From Rhizobium sp. CFBP 8762 (lineage in GTDB: Bacteria > Pseudomonadota > Alphaproteobacteria > Rhizobiales > Rhizobiaceae): 64,000 bases of DNA. Below the pieces are notes generated by a model. That model did no database searches. It was not told the DNA's origin and saw nothing but the letters and a program-made list of their open reading frames with translations. The DNA lies in NCBI RefSeq assembly GCF_014841565.1, contig NZ_JACYUD010000002.1:352628-416627 (forward strand). The letters are read 5' to 3'. Position numbers and translations under genes: made by a program. This document shows positions 44,571-53,845 of the stretch, in pieces; position 1 is the first letter of the stretch, and each line of letters starts with the position of its first letter.

Positions 44571-45457
44571 TGCGACATCAAGGTGAAAGCACGATTGTGA
44601 CACGCATGGTTCAAGTCGGCCTGATTGGTGCCGATATCCAATTGTCGAAAACACCGGCTTTGCATGAGCGTGAAGGCGCATGCCAGGGGTTGAATTACCG
44701 ATATGTTCTGCTGGATATGGCGGAGCGCAATTTAACCGTTTCCGACCTGCCTGCGCTGCTGGCTGAAGAAGAAGCGGCTGGGTTTGCGGGCAGCAATATC
44801 ACCCACCCGTGCAAGCAGGCCGTCATCGCGCATCTCGACGACCTCTCCGACGATGCGCGGATGCTGGGCGCCGTCAACACTGTCGTCTTTGATGGCGGGC
44901 GACGCATTGGTCACAATACCGACTGGTATGGTTTTTATGAAAGCTTCCGGCGTGGGCTGGCTGATGTGCCGCGCCGTCATGCGGTGTTGCTGGGTGCCGG
45001 GGGTGCAGGGGTTGCTGTGGCCCATGCGGCCATGAAGCTCGACATCGAACATCTTTCTATTTTCGACCGCGACGCGAACCGCGCCCAACTTTTGGCGCAG
45101 CAATTGAATGCGCGTTTTGGCGAAGATCGAGCGTCCGCCGTGGAAGACGTGGGCAGGGCACTGAAAGATGGCGATGGACTGATCCACGCCTCCCCCACCG
45201 GCATGTTGAGCCATCCGGGCCTTCCCATCGCGCAGGAATGGCTGGAGCAACGCAACTGGGTTGCCGATATCGTTTATATGCCGCTGGTGACGGAGTTGCT
45301 CGCGCTGGCCCAAAAGCGGGGCTGCCGGGTTCTTCCCGGTGGTGGCATGACGGTGTTTCAGGCGGCTGGCGCGTTCAAGCTGTTTACCGGCATTGAGCCG
45401 GATGCAGAGCGTATGACGGCCCATTTTGCCGAACTGACCCAGCCAAAACAAGGGTGA
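44570..45457 (+). CDS. Shikimate/quinate dehydrogenase (AroE-like, catabolic type)
   Basis: Enzyme of 295 residues that oxidises or reduces shikimate/3-dehydroshikimate with NAD(P). N-terminal substrate domain: [17 protein letters not shown], the catalytic segment [12 protein letters not shown] (usual NVTxPxK; Lys kept, the Pro-x-Lys reads PCK), [15 protein letters not shown] with catalytic Asp. C-terminal Rossmann motif [14 protein letters not shown]. The fusion with an ABC importer operon and a QuiC gene points to catabolism, not aromatic amino acid synthesis. The exact start (44570, or internal GTG/ATG at 44597/44606) is uncertain. Confidence 0.88.
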   Translation: MRHQGESTIVTRMVQVGLIGADIQLSKTPALHEREGACQGLNYRYVLLDMAERNLTVSDLPALLAEEEAAGFAGSNITHPCKQAVIAHLDDLSDDARMLGAVNTVVFDGGRRIGHNTDWYGFYESFRRGLADVPRRHAVLLGAGGAGVAVAHAAMKLDIEHLSIFDRDANRAQLLAQQLNARFGEDRASAVEDVGRALKDGDGLIHASPTGMLSHPGLPIAQEWLEQRNWVADIVYMPLVTELLALAQKRGCRVLPGGGMTVFQAAGAFKLFTGIEPDAERMTAHFAELTQPKQG

Positions 45458-45467
45458 TGTGAGCCGG

Positions 45468-45638
45468 ATGATCTACGTTCTGAACGGCCCCAACCTCAAC
45501 CATCTCGGCAAGCGCCACCCACAACTTTACGGCCATGAAACGCTGGCGGACATCGAAGCGGAATGCCGGGAACTGGCCACCGAACTCGGTCATGACATTC
45601 GTTTCCACCGTATCGCCACTCTCTTACAATCAGGCTAG
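45468..45638 (+). pseudogene. Truncated type II 3-dehydroquinate dehydratase (AroQ) remnant
   Basis: Reading from the ATG at 45468 (or GTG at 45459): [20 protein letters not shown], then [20 protein letters not shown], then [16 protein letters not shown] and a stop, 56 codons. The first about 47 residues match the AroQ N-terminus (NGPNLN, and YG with the catalytic Tyr), but AroQ is about 150 residues. The rest, including the catalytic His, is missing and the next gene starts 8 bp after the stop. A deletion of roughly 280 bp is the simplest reading. The catabolic dehydroquinase step would have to be supplied by another gene. Confidence 0.85.
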
Positions 45639-45645
45639 AACGCAC

Positions 45646-46713
45646 ATGGCTTCCAAACTCAGGCTTGCTATTGTTGGTGCCGGGCTGATCGGCAAGCGGC
45701 ACATTCAGCATGTCCTGGCCGAGCCAGAAACGGCGCTCGCCGCTATCGTCGACCCCAGCGACGCTGCCAGAGCGCTTGCCGACGAACTGGGTGTGCGGTG
45801 GTTTGCTCAACTGACGGACATGACCGCCAATGACGCGCCGGACGGCGTCATTATCGCGACGCCCAACCAGTTGCATATGGCCCACGGACTGGAAGCGATT
45901 TCCGCCGGACTGCCAGCCTTGATTGAAAAGCCTGTTGCGGATGATATCGAAAGCGCCGAGCGGCTGGTTCAGGCGGGTGAGGCCGCACATGTTCCCATTC
46001 TGATCGGCCACCATCGCCGCCACAATCCGTTGTTACGCAGGGCCAAGGAGATAATCGACAGCGGCCAGCTTGGCCGCGTCTCTGTTATCCATGCGATGTT
46101 CTGGTTGTTCAAACCGGATGATTATTTCAATGTCGCGTGGCGCACGCAGCCCGGCGCAGGTCCCGTTTTTTTGAACCTCATTCACGACATCGACAACTTG
46201 CGCTTCCTGTTTGGCGATATCATTGCTGTGCAAGCGCGGGAATCCCATAAAATTCGGGGATATGAGGTTGAGGATACCTCGGTTATCCTTCTGGAGTTTG
46301 CAAGCGGCACTCTGGCCACCGTTTCGGTGTGCGACACCGTGGTTGCGCCATGGAGCTGGGAAATGACATCGGGCGAAAACCCGGCCTACCCTCACGAAAA
46401 ACAGCCCTCCATTTTTGTGGGCGGAACACATGCGTCGCTGACCCTGCCGGGGCTCGAACTCTGGCGCAACGCTGATTTGCGCAGTTGGGAGAAACCGTTT
46501 GAGAAATCGCGCATCCCGATTGCTCCTGCAGACCCGCTTGCCATTCAAATCAGCCATTTCTGTCAGGTCATTCGCGGTACAGAACAACCGCTGTGCAGCG
46601 CGCGCGAGGGGCTGGAAACGCTGCGCGTGATAGAGGCCGTCAAACGGGCCGCCGCCAGCGGGCAACAGATTCGACTCAATCCTAATTCCACCGTCCAGAG
46701 AGATCGGCCATGA
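45646..46713 (+). CDS. Gfo/Idh/MocA-family oxidoreductase
   Basis: NAD(P)-dependent dehydrogenase of 355 residues. N-terminal Rossmann fold LRLAIVGAGLIGKRHIQHVL (4-23), the conserved EKP in ALIEKPVADD (about 90-99) and a HHRRHNPLLRRA segment with the catalytic region; GPVFLNLIHDIDNLRFLFGD carries the conserved Asp/His pair. The substrate could be quinate, shikimate or another hydroaromatic polyol. No clear ribosome-binding site precedes the ATG, perhaps because the deletion in the upstream aroQ removed it; translation may be coupled. Overlaps the QuiC-type gene by 4 bp. Confidence 0.88.
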   Translation: MASKLRLAIVGAGLIGKRHIQHVLAEPETALAAIVDPSDAARALADELGVRWFAQLTDMTANDAPDGVIIATPNQLHMAHGLEAISAGLPALIEKPVADDIESAERLVQAGEAAHVPILIGHHRRHNPLLRRAKEIIDSGQLGRVSVIHAMFWLFKPDDYFNVAWRTQPGAGPVFLNLIHDIDNLRFLFGDIIAVQARESHKIRGYEVEDTSVILLEFASGTLATVSVCDTVVAPWSWEMTSGENPAYPHEKQPSIFVGGTHASLTLPGLELWRNADLRSWEKPFEKSRIPIAPADPLAIQISHFCQVIRGTEQPLCSAREGLETLRVIEAVKRAAASGQQIRLNPNSTVQRDRP

Positions 46714-48596
46714 AGACATCCATCGCCACCGTGTCCATCAGCGGTGATTTTCGCACCAAGCTGGGAGCCATCGCCAAAGCAGGTTTCGACGGCATCGAAA
46801 TTTTCGAAAATGATTTTCTGATTTTCGATGAAAGCCCTCGCGCTGTCGGCCAGATGGTGCGCGACCATGGTCTGGACATTCCACTGTTCCAGCCCTTCCG
46901 GGATTTTGAAGGCATGCCGGAGCCGTTGCGCACCCGCACCTTTGACCGTGCGGAGCGCAAATTCGACGTGATGCAGGAGATGGGCACTGATCTGGTGCTG
47001 GTCTGCTCCAACGTCTCACCCGTTGCCTTGGGCGGGCTGGACCGCGCAGCCGACGACTTTCGGGAACTCGGCGAGCGTGCAGCAAAACGCGGCCTGCGCA
47101 TCGGGTATGAGGCGCTGGCCTGGGGTCGGCATATCCATGATCACCGCGATGCGTGGGAGATCGTTCGCCGTGCGGACCACCCCAATGTTGGGCTGATCCT
47201 CGACAGCTTTCACACGCTGTCGCGCAAGATTGATGTGAACTCGATCCGGTCGATACCGAAGGAAAAAATCTTCTTCATTCAATTGGCCGATGCGCCGCTG
47301 GTGGATATGGACCTCTTGTACTGGAGCCGCCATTTCCGCAACATGCCCGGCGAAGGCGATTTGCCGGTGACGGAATTCATGAAAGCGGTGGCCGCGACCG
47401 GCTATGACGGCTACCTGTCGCTGGAAATTTTCAACGATCAATTCCGGGGCGGCTCACCCTCGGCCATTGCTGTGGATGGGCTGCGTTCGCTGGTCTATCT
47501 CGGCGATCAAGTGCGGCGCGAGGAACCGCAGACGCAGCTTGCCATTCCGGAAATGCCGCCGCGCAGCAAGGTAGACGGCATTGCGTTTGTAGAATTTGCC
47601 ATTGGCAAGGCGGAAGCGCCGGAACTGGAAGCACTTCTGGACGTCCTCGGCTTCCACAAACATTCCCGGCATCGCACCAAGGATGTGGTGGTGTACCGGC
47701 AGGGTGATATCAATCTGGTTATCAATACCGACGAGGGCGGCTTTGCCAATTCGTCCTATCTGGTCCACGGCGCATCGGCCTATGCGGCTGGTCTGATGGT
47801 GGATGATGCGAAAGCGGCACTGGAACGGGCGGTTGCGCTTGGTGCCGAGCCCTTCGAACAAGCGCGGGGGCCGGGCGAAATCGCCGTACCGGCGGTACGT
47901 GGCGTCGGTGGGGGCGTGCTGTATTTTCTGGATCGCGGTCCGGACCTCGGTCCCATCTGGGACATGGAATTCGAGCGGCTGGAGGGCGGAGACACCAGCG
48001 ATGCCGGTCTTGTCGCCATCGACCATATGGCCCAGACAGTGAAATACGAGGAACTGCTCACCTGGCTGCTGTTCTACACCTCGATATTTGAGGCCAACAA
48101 GACGCCGATGGTGGATATTGTCGATCCATCCGGCGTGGTGCGCAGTCAGGTCGTGGAAAATGCCGAAGGCAGTCTGCGCATCACCATGAATGGCGCGGAA
48201 AACCGCAACACACTGGCCGGGCATTTCATTGCGGAAACCTTTGGTTCCGGTATCCAGCATCTGGCGTTCCGCACCGACGATATCTTTGCGACCGCAGAAG
48301 CACTTTCGGCGCGCGGCTTCACACCGCTATCGATTTCACCCAATTACTACGATGATCTGGAAGCGCGATTCGGACTGGAAGCCGACCTTGCCGACCGACT
48401 CCGCCGCACCAATATTCTTTATGACCGCGACGAGCACGGCGAATTCTTCCAGCTCTACAGCCCGACCTATGGAGAGGGTTTCTTCTTCGAGATTGTCGAG
48501 CGCAGAGGGTATCGCGGCTACGGCGCGGCGAATGCCATTTTCCGCATTGCAGCGCTGCGCAAGTATCTGCGCCCGAGTGGGATGCCGAAGAATTAA
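46710..48596 (+). CDS. quiC: 3-dehydroshikimate dehydratase fused to HPPD-like domain (QuiC1 type)
   Basis: Protein of 628 residues in two parts. Residues about 1-285 are a TIM barrel of the sugar-isomerase fold with metal ligands in RIGYEALAWGRH (Glu), LILDSFHTLS (Asp, His), FFIQLADAP (Gln) and YLSLEIFND (Glu). Residues about 295-628 are a vicinal-oxygen-chelate domain like 4-hydroxyphenylpyruvate dioxygenase (DHMAQTVKYEELLTWLLFYTSIF, HLAFRTDDIF, GEFFQLYSPTY, FFFEIVERR). This architecture is that of bacterial QuiC1, which dehydrates 3-dehydroshikimate to protocatechuate; the HPPD part is thought non-catalytic in that family. Its product feeds the convergent pca operon 6 bp away. Confidence 0.92.
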   Translation: MKTSIATVSISGDFRTKLGAIAKAGFDGIEIFENDFLIFDESPRAVGQMVRDHGLDIPLFQPFRDFEGMPEPLRTRTFDRAERKFDVMQEMGTDLVLVCSNVSPVALGGLDRAADDFRELGERAAKRGLRIGYEALAWGRHIHDHRDAWEIVRRADHPNVGLILDSFHTLSRKIDVNSIRSIPKEKIFFIQLADAPLVDMDLLYWSRHFRNMPGEGDLPVTEFMKAVAATGYDGYLSLEIFNDQFRGGSPSAIAVDGLRSLVYLGDQVRREEPQTQLAIPEMPPRSKVDGIAFVEFAIGKAEAPELEALLDVLGFHKHSRHRTKDVVVYRQGDINLVINTDEGGFANSSYLVHGASAYAAGLMVDDAKAALERAVALGAEPFEQARGPGEIAVPAVRGVGGGVLYFLDRGPDLGPIWDMEFERLEGGDTSDAGLVAIDHMAQTVKYEELLTWLLFYTSIFEANKTPMVDIVDPSGVVRSQVVENAEGSLRITMNGAENRNTLAGHFIAETFGSGIQHLAFRTDDIFATAEALSARGFTPLSISPNYYDDLEARFGLEADLADRLRRTNILYDRDEHGEFFQLYSPTYGEGFFFEIVERRGYRGYGAANAIFRIAALRKYLRPSGMPKN

Positions 48597-48602
48597 CCAT
48601 GT

Positions 48603-49637
48603 TCAGATGCCAGAATGAAAACCGGCACCTGCCAACAGATCGTTTGCCAGCGTCAGCGATGCTCCCGCCGCCTCCGCCATCTGGGGTAGCACGATCCATT
48701 CCAAAGTCCATGCGGCACCAGAGCGCTCGTTTTCGGACACCATGGACTGGCTGAGCGTTCCCATCAGCCCTGCATTCAGCCGTCCGAGTGTGACCATGAC
48801 TTCTGCTGCCACAGGATTTTGCTTGTGCGGCATGGCCGAGGAACTGCCGCCACCGCTTAAACGTATAGTGGCCACCTCGGTTTGCGCCATCAAGGCGATG
48901 TCCTGCCCGATCTTCCCAAGCGTTCCCGCAAGAAGCGTGAAAGCCTGTGCTATATCCAGAATGGGTGTGCGGTCGCCATGCCACGGTGCAGCATCGCTCA
49001 AGCCCAAGAGCTTTGCCAACACCACCCGCAAGTGCAGATAGCTTTCGCCAAAACTATCGCCAGTGCCGATGGGGCCGCCGAGTTGAATAGGAAGTGTTGA
49101 ACGCAAGTGTTCCAGACGCTCGCGATGGTGCATCAGTGGCTGGCTCCAGGTGGTCAGCTTGTCTGCCACCGTGAAGGGGAGTGCGGCTTGCATTCTTGTA
49201 TGTGCCATCAGCGGTGCTGTGCCGTACTGCTGCGAGAGTTCGTAAAGGCGCTGAAGCAACGCCCCCAATCGCTCGTCAAGAATGTCCAGTACGGATTTCA
49301 GGCGCAGCATCAGGCCGGTATCGACGGCATCCTGACTGGTTGCCCCCATATGCACATAGCGGGCATGAGGTTCACCCACCGCCTCGCGCAGCATCCGCAC
49401 CAGCGAGGGCACGGGCACCCCATCTTCCGCGAAGGCAAAACGGATGAACTCTACGGGCGGCTCCCAGTTTACCAGCGTTTGCTCGATCCGGTCATGCGCA
49501 GCGTCGGGCATGAGATCCAGCTGGCGCTGTGCTGTCGCCAGCGCCTGCTCGAACTGAAGGATCGAGGTAATTTCCTGCCCGCACGTAAACAGCGCCCGAA
49601 TATCGGGGTCGCGGGAAAATGTCTCGATCAGCGGCAC
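48603..49637 (-). CDS. pcaB: 3-carboxy-cis,cis-muconate cycloisomerase
   Basis: Fumarase/aspartase-superfamily enzyme of 344 residues that lactonises beta-carboxymuconate from protocatechuate cleavage. The GTG at 49637 is chosen: AAAGGG lies upstream and it starts one base after the pcaF stop. Motifs: VHMGATSQDAVDTGLMLRL (about 92-110), LMAHTRMQAALPFTVADKL, the signature loop GGGSSSAMPHKQNPVAAE (about 265-282). Shorter than many PcaB (about 350-450) because of a compact C-terminus, as in rhizobia. Last gene of the operon. Confidence 0.93.
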   Translation of the reverse strand: MPLIETFSRDPDIRALFTCGQEITSILQFEQALATAQRQLDLMPDAAHDRIEQTLVNWEPPVEFIRFAFAEDGVPVPSLVRMLREAVGEPHARYVHMGATSQDAVDTGLMLRLKSVLDILDERLGALLQRLYELSQQYGTAPLMAHTRMQAALPFTVADKLTTWSQPLMHHRERLEHLRSTLPIQLGGPIGTGDSFGESYLHLRVVLAKLLGLSDAAPWHGDRTPILDIAQAFTLLAGTLGKIGQDIALMAQTEVATIRLSGGGSSSAMPHKQNPVAAEVMVTLGRLNAGLMGTLSQSMVSENERSGAAWTLEWIVLPQMAEAAGASLTLANDLLAGAGFHSGI

Positions 49638-49638
49638 A

Positions 49639-50841
49639 TCAAACCCTTTCCAACGCAAGCGCGATACCTTGCCCCACCCCAATGCACATGGCCGACAATG
49701 ATCGGCGTTTACCCGTCAGCGCAAGCTCCAAAGCCGCCGTGCCGGTAATGCGTGCGCCGGACATGCCGAGCGGATGGCCGAGCGCGATGGCGCCGCCATT
49801 TGGGTTGACGCGCTCATCGTCATCCGCCAGCCCGAGATCACGCGTCGTTGCCAAGCTTTGCGACGCGAATGCTTCATTGATTTCGAACAGGTCAAAGTCT
49901 GCAACTGTCAAACCCAGCCGTTCCATCAGCCGCTTGCCCGCCGGTGCGGGGCCAAACCCCATGATGCGCGGGGGCACGCCGGCCGTTGCACCGCCCAGGA
50001 TACGGGCAATGGGTGTCAACCCGTGCCGGCGGCAAGCCGCCTCGGACGCAATGATCAGAGCTGCCGCCCCATCGTTGACGCCGGACGCATTGCCCGCCGT
50101 TACCGATCCGCCCTTGCGAAACGGTGTGGGCAGGCCTGCCAGTGCTTCCAGCGTTGTGGCGCGAGGATGCTCGTCGCGGTCCACCACTTTCGGGTCGCCT
50201 TTGCGCTGAGGAATGGTCACAGGCACGATTTCGCGTGCCAATCGGCCATTTTGCTGTGCGCTGGCGGCTTTCGTCTGCGACGCCAAGGCAAAACGATCCT
50301 GATCGTCCCGCGACACCTGAAAATCCGCCGCGACATTCTCCCCGGTTTCCGGCATCGAGTCCACGCCATACTGTGCCTTCATCAGCGGGTTGACAAAGCG
50401 CCAGCCAATCGTGGTGTCATGGATTTCCGCGTGGCGGGAAAAGGCAGTTTCAAACTTTGGCATGACAAAGGGCGCGCGGGACATGGATTCGACCCCGCCC
50501 GCAATCACCAGTTCCAGTTCACCGGATTTGATGGCGCGCGCCGCTGTCAGCACCGCATCCATGCCGGAGCCGCACAGGCGGTTGATTGTCGTGCCGGTCA
50601 CGCTGTCTGGCAGGCCCGCCAACAGCAGCGACATGCGCGCCACATTGCGGTTGTCTTCGCCTGCCTGATTGGCGCAGCCATAGATAACATCATCCACCGC
50701 TGCGAAGTCCAGCGCGGGTTGCGTCTCCATCAGCGCCTTCAGCGGAATGGCACCGAGATCATCCGCCCGGACCGATGACAGCGCGCCGCCGAAACGGCCA
50801 ATAGGGGTGCGCACATAGGCGCAGATAAATGCCTCTGCCAT
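49639..50841 (-). CDS. pcaF: 3-oxoadipyl-CoA thiolase
   Basis: Thiolase of 400 residues that splits 3-oxoadipyl-CoA into succinyl-CoA and acetyl-CoA, the last step of the pathway. Catalytic residues: nucleophile Cys in TINRLCGSGMDAVLTAARAI (about 90), His in GGAIALGHPLGMSGAR, and the second Cys in SLSAMCIGVGQGIALAL near the C-terminus. ATG at 50841 preferred over a GTG six bases upstream. The start lies 3 nt after the pcaJ stop. Confidence 0.95.
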   Translation of the reverse strand: MAEAFICAYVRTPIGRFGGALSSVRADDLGAIPLKALMETQPALDFAAVDDVIYGCANQAGEDNRNVARMSLLLAGLPDSVTGTTINRLCGSGMDAVLTAARAIKSGELELVIAGGVESMSRAPFVMPKFETAFSRHAEIHDTTIGWRFVNPLMKAQYGVDSMPETGENVAADFQVSRDDQDRFALASQTKAASAQQNGRLAREIVPVTIPQRKGDPKVVDRDEHPRATTLEALAGLPTPFRKGGSVTAGNASGVNDGAAALIIASEAACRRHGLTPIARILGGATAGVPPRIMGFGPAPAGKRLMERLGLTVADFDLFEINEAFASQSLATTRDLGLADDDERVNPNGGAIALGHPLGMSGARITGTAALELALTGKRRSLSAMCIGVGQGIALALERV

Positions 50842-50843
50842 GA

Positions 50844-51635
50844 TCACGCTGCCTTTTCTTTTGTGCCACCATGGGCGGCGGCGGTGCGAGCCTGCAAATC
50901 ACGCAGGGTGGAGATTTCAAGCTCGGAGGGCGGCGGGGTTTCTTCCAGCGTTTGCGAAAACCGCACGGTCCAGCCGCAGGTTTCCTGCACCGCAGCACGG
51001 GTGACGCCGGGGTGGAGAGAAACCACGGTAAACTCTTTTGTCTCCGGGTCAGGCCGCCACAGAGCCAGATCGGTAACCAGCAAGGTTGGCCCCTTGGTGG
51101 TAATGCCAAGCTCCTTGCGATGCTCGCCGCCCCGGCCATGGCCGAAGGAGGTGAAGAAATCGATGGTGTCGACCATCGAGCGGGTGGCCTGTTTCAGTGT
51201 AATAAAAATCTCCTGGCAGGATGTGGCGATCTCCGGCGCACCGCCGCCGCCGGGAAGCCGGACTTTTGGCTTGTCATAAGGGCCGATGACGGTCGTGTTG
51301 ATATTGCCGAAGCGATCCAGTTGCGCTGCCCCCAGAAAGCCCACGGTGATGCGCCCGCCCTGCAACCAGTAGCGAAACATCTCCGGCACCGATACGGTGG
51401 TCAGCGCCGTTTCGCAAAGTTCACCATCGCCGATGGAGAGCGGCAACACATCGGGCCGGGTGGCGATCGTGCCGCTTTCATAAATCAGGGTGATATCCGG
51501 CGCATGGGTCAGCCGCGCGACGTTGCAGGCCGCAGACGGTGCGCCAATGCCGACGAAGCACACATCGGTATTCTTGAGCGCGCGCGCGGCGGCGATCGTC
51601 ATCATTTCGCTGGGAGTGAAGGCAGCGGTGCTCAT
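50844..51635 (-). CDS. pcaJ: 3-oxoadipate CoA-transferase subunit beta
   Basis: Protein of 263 residues of the class I CoA-transferase family. Motifs: CFVGIGAPSAACNVARLTHAP, TLIYESGTIATRPDVLPLSIGDGELCETAL (with catalytic-site ESG-type Glu) and GGGGAPEIATSCQEIFITL. With PcaI it transfers CoA from succinyl-CoA to 3-oxoadipate. Its start overlaps the pcaI stop by 4 bp (ATGA), which supports equal production of the two subunits. Length fits the longer CatJ/PcaJ type. Confidence 0.92.
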   Translation of the reverse strand: MSTAAFTPSEMMTIAAARALKNTDVCFVGIGAPSAACNVARLTHAPDITLIYESGTIATRPDVLPLSIGDGELCETALTTVSVPEMFRYWLQGGRITVGFLGAAQLDRFGNINTTVIGPYDKPKVRLPGGGGAPEIATSCQEIFITLKQATRSMVDTIDFFTSFGHGRGGEHRKELGITTKGPTLLVTDLALWRPDPETKEFTVVSLHPGVTRAAVQETCGWTVRFSQTLEETPPPSELEISTLRDLQARTAAAHGGTKEKAA

Positions 51636-52483
51636 GCTAACAAATCCTTGACGCGGGTTTCGAACATTTCAGGCGTTGCCTTCAGCACATTGGCGTCCAT
51701 CCATTGGGCAAACAGATCGCGGTCTGCTGAAATCCTGTCCCATTCCAGATAGGCGGCGTTGTCACGGGCGTAATAAGTATGGGTGTAGGATGGATGCGCG
51801 CCACCCGGCACCACCGCGATGGACGTGATGGCCCAGTGTGGCACGATGCAGAGATTGGGATGGGACCCACGCAGATCGTCCACCACCTCCTCTACCGTGA
51901 CGACGGCGCGTTGGGCGGCGAGAAGCGCCTCTTTCTGAACGCCAATAATGCCTTCGATCAGCACATTGCCCTCGCGGTCCGCCTTCTGGGCGTGGATGAA
52001 GGTCACATCGGGGCGGTGCGATGGAATTGCCGCCAGTTCCTCGCCTGTGAATGGGCAAGTGAGCGAGCGAATATCCGGATTGACGCGCGCCAAATCCGCG
52101 CCCTTGTAACCGCGAAACACCGCGCAGGGCAGACCGGACGCCCCGGCCTCATAGGCATTGGCCATGGCCGCATGGGAATGCTCGACGGTTTCAATTGCGC
52201 GGGGATATTCATTCTCGATGGCGTCGCGCATGCGCCGCAGCAGCCCCACGCCGGGATTGCCCGCATAGGAAAAAACGACCTTCTTCGCCAACCCCATGCC
52301 AATCATTTGGTCATAGATCATATCCGGCGTCATGCGAATGAGCGTCAGGTCACGCTTGCCCTGACGAATGGCCTCATGGGCAGCGGCATGCGGTATGAGA
52401 TGGGTAAACCCCTCAAAGGCCACCGTATCGCCGTCGAACAGGTTGTTCGCGACGGCATCGTGAAGAGATTGGAACTGAGCCAT
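51632..52483 (-). CDS. pcaI: 3-oxoadipate CoA-transferase subunit alpha
   Basis: Protein of 283 residues, partner of PcaJ. ATG at 52483 chosen because it gives the typical MAQFQSLHDAVANNLFDGDTVAFEGF start; an upstream ATG adds residues lacking similarity. Motifs: AAAHEAIRQGKRDLTLIRMTPD, VVFSYAGNPGVGLLRRMRDAIE and DVTFIHAQKADREGNVLIEG. The ribosome-binding site is weak. It follows pcaG by 13 bp within the pcaDCHGIJFB operon. Confidence 0.92.
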   Translation of the reverse strand: MAQFQSLHDAVANNLFDGDTVAFEGFTHLIPHAAAHEAIRQGKRDLTLIRMTPDMIYDQMIGMGLAKKVVFSYAGNPGVGLLRRMRDAIENEYPRAIETVEHSHAAMANAYEAGASGLPCAVFRGYKGADLARVNPDIRSLTCPFTGEELAAIPSHRPDVTFIHAQKADREGNVLIEGIIGVQKEALLAAQRAVVTVEEVVDDLRGSHPNLCIVPHWAITSIAVVPGGAHPSYTHTYYARDNAAYLEWDRISADRDLFAQWMDANVLKATPEMFETRVKDLLA

Positions 52484-52496
52484 GGTTATTGACGTC

Positions 52497-53123
52497 TCAC
52501 ATATCGAGAAAAACAGTTTCACCTTCGCCTTGCAGGCGAATATCGAAAAAAAACACCGGCAGGCCGTCCCGCTCGGAACGAGTTGCGATCAGGGTTTTGC
52601 GGCGCTCTGGCTCCGGTATGCGCAACAGCAGCGGGTCAGCCGCGTTTGCCGCGTCTTCATCGCCGAAATAGGCACGGGTCTGCAGGCCCAGATTGATGCC
52701 GCGCGCAACGATCCAGAGCGTGATGTGCGGGGCTTGCATCCGACCATCGGGATAGGGAACACGCCCGGGACGGATCGTCTCGAACCGGAATGACCCATCC
52801 TGATCGCTGACCGGCTGGCGTGCCCAGCCTGCAAAACTGGGGTCCGCCTTGCCACGGGTTTCGGAGGGCGAATTGTAGAGACCGTCCGCATCGGCCTGCC
52901 AGATTTCCACCAGCGCGTCGCGCACCGGCGTGCCCGCACCATCTGTAATGCGCCCTTCCAGAATAATCGGCTCGCCTCTGGTTTCCGGGCCGACGATCGC
53001 GAGGCCAAGGTCCTTGTCCCAGACCCCTGTGATGTCCACCCAGTTCGGATTAAGCCCGATGTGAACATACGGACCTGCCGTTTGCGATGGCGATTCCTTG
53101 AGATAGTGGAGCTGCTGAACCAT
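52497..53123 (-). CDS. pcaG: Protocatechuate 3,4-dioxygenase alpha subunit
   Basis: Protein of 208 residues, the structural alpha subunit of the intradiol ring-cleaving dioxygenase. Starts LKESPSQTAGPYVHIGLNPN, then LEGRITDGAGTPVRDALVEIWQADADGLY, and PHITLWIVARGINLGLQTRAYFGDE. The alpha subunit lacks the Fe ligands, which are in PcaH. Start ATG at 53123 overlaps the last base of pcaH. Confidence 0.95.
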   Translation of the reverse strand: MVQQLHYLKESPSQTAGPYVHIGLNPNWVDITGVWDKDLGLAIVGPETRGEPIILEGRITDGAGTPVRDALVEIWQADADGLYNSPSETRGKADPSFAGWARQPVSDQDGSFRFETIRPGRVPYPDGRMQAPHITLWIVARGINLGLQTRAYFGDEDAANAADPLLLRIPEPERRKTLIATRSERDGLPVFFFDIRLQGEGETVFLDM

Positions 53124-53845
53124 CAGTTGCCCTCCCTTTTGTTCTCGAACATCGTGGAACGTCGCCCGCGCAGCACGATGTCGAATTTATAGGCCAGACT
53201 GTCCATCGGGATTGTCGCATGGCGATCCAGAGCGGCGATGAGTTGCCCGACTGCCGCCGGATCGGCAATTGTCAACACAATGGGACATTGCCAGATCATC
53301 GGGTCGCCCTCGAAATACATCTGGGTGATGAGCCGCTGCGCAAAGGCATGGCCGAACACGGAGAAATGGATGTGGGCCGGTCGCCAATCGTTGACGCCAT
53401 TGGGCCAAGGATACGCGCCGGGCTTGACAGTGCGAAACTCGTAGCGCCCGTCCGCATCGGTGATGCAGCGTCCACAACCGCCGAAATTCGGATCTATGGC
53501 GGCCACATACCCCTCTTTCTTGTGGCGATAGCGCCCACCGGCATTGGCCTGCCAGAATTCAACCAGGGTATTGGGAACGGGCCGTCCAGCTTCGTCCAGC
53601 ACGCGGCCATAGACGAGAATGCGCTGGCCGATAGCCTCCTCGCCGTTCTTGGCGTAGTTGCGGATCAGGTCGTTGTCGAGGGGCCCGAGAATATCATGGC
53701 CGAACACCGGCCCAGTCTCTTCCGACAGGGTGGTGGGCAGCGATAGCAGCGCGTTGCGCGGCGACCGCAGAATGGACGTCTTGTAACTTGGTGTCAGTGC
53801 GGGCGGATGCCACGTGCGGTCTCGCTGGAAGAAAGAGCCGCTCAT
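53123..53845 (-). CDS. pcaH: Protocatechuate 3,4-dioxygenase beta subunit
   Basis: Catalytic iron subunit of 240 residues. The Fe(III) ligands are in the expected places: Tyr in [11 protein letters not shown] (about 108), Tyr in [11 protein letters not shown] (about 147) and the His pair in [12 protein letters not shown] (about 160-162). Signature [20 protein letters not shown] is characteristic. It opens the ring of protocatechuate between the two hydroxyls, giving beta-carboxymuconate. Overlaps pcaC by 4 bp. Confidence 0.96.
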   Translation of the reverse strand: MSGSFFQRDRTWHPPALTPSYKTSILRSPRNALLSLPTTLSEETGPVFGHDILGPLDNDLIRNYAKNGEEAIGQRILVYGRVLDEAGRPVPNTLVEFWQANAGGRYRHKKEGYVAAIDPNFGGCGRCITDADGRYEFRTVKPGAYPWPNGVNDWRPAHIHFSVFGHAFAQRLITQMYFEGDPMIWQCPIVLTIADPAAVGQLIAALDRHATIPMDSLAYKFDIVLRGRRSTMFENKREGN

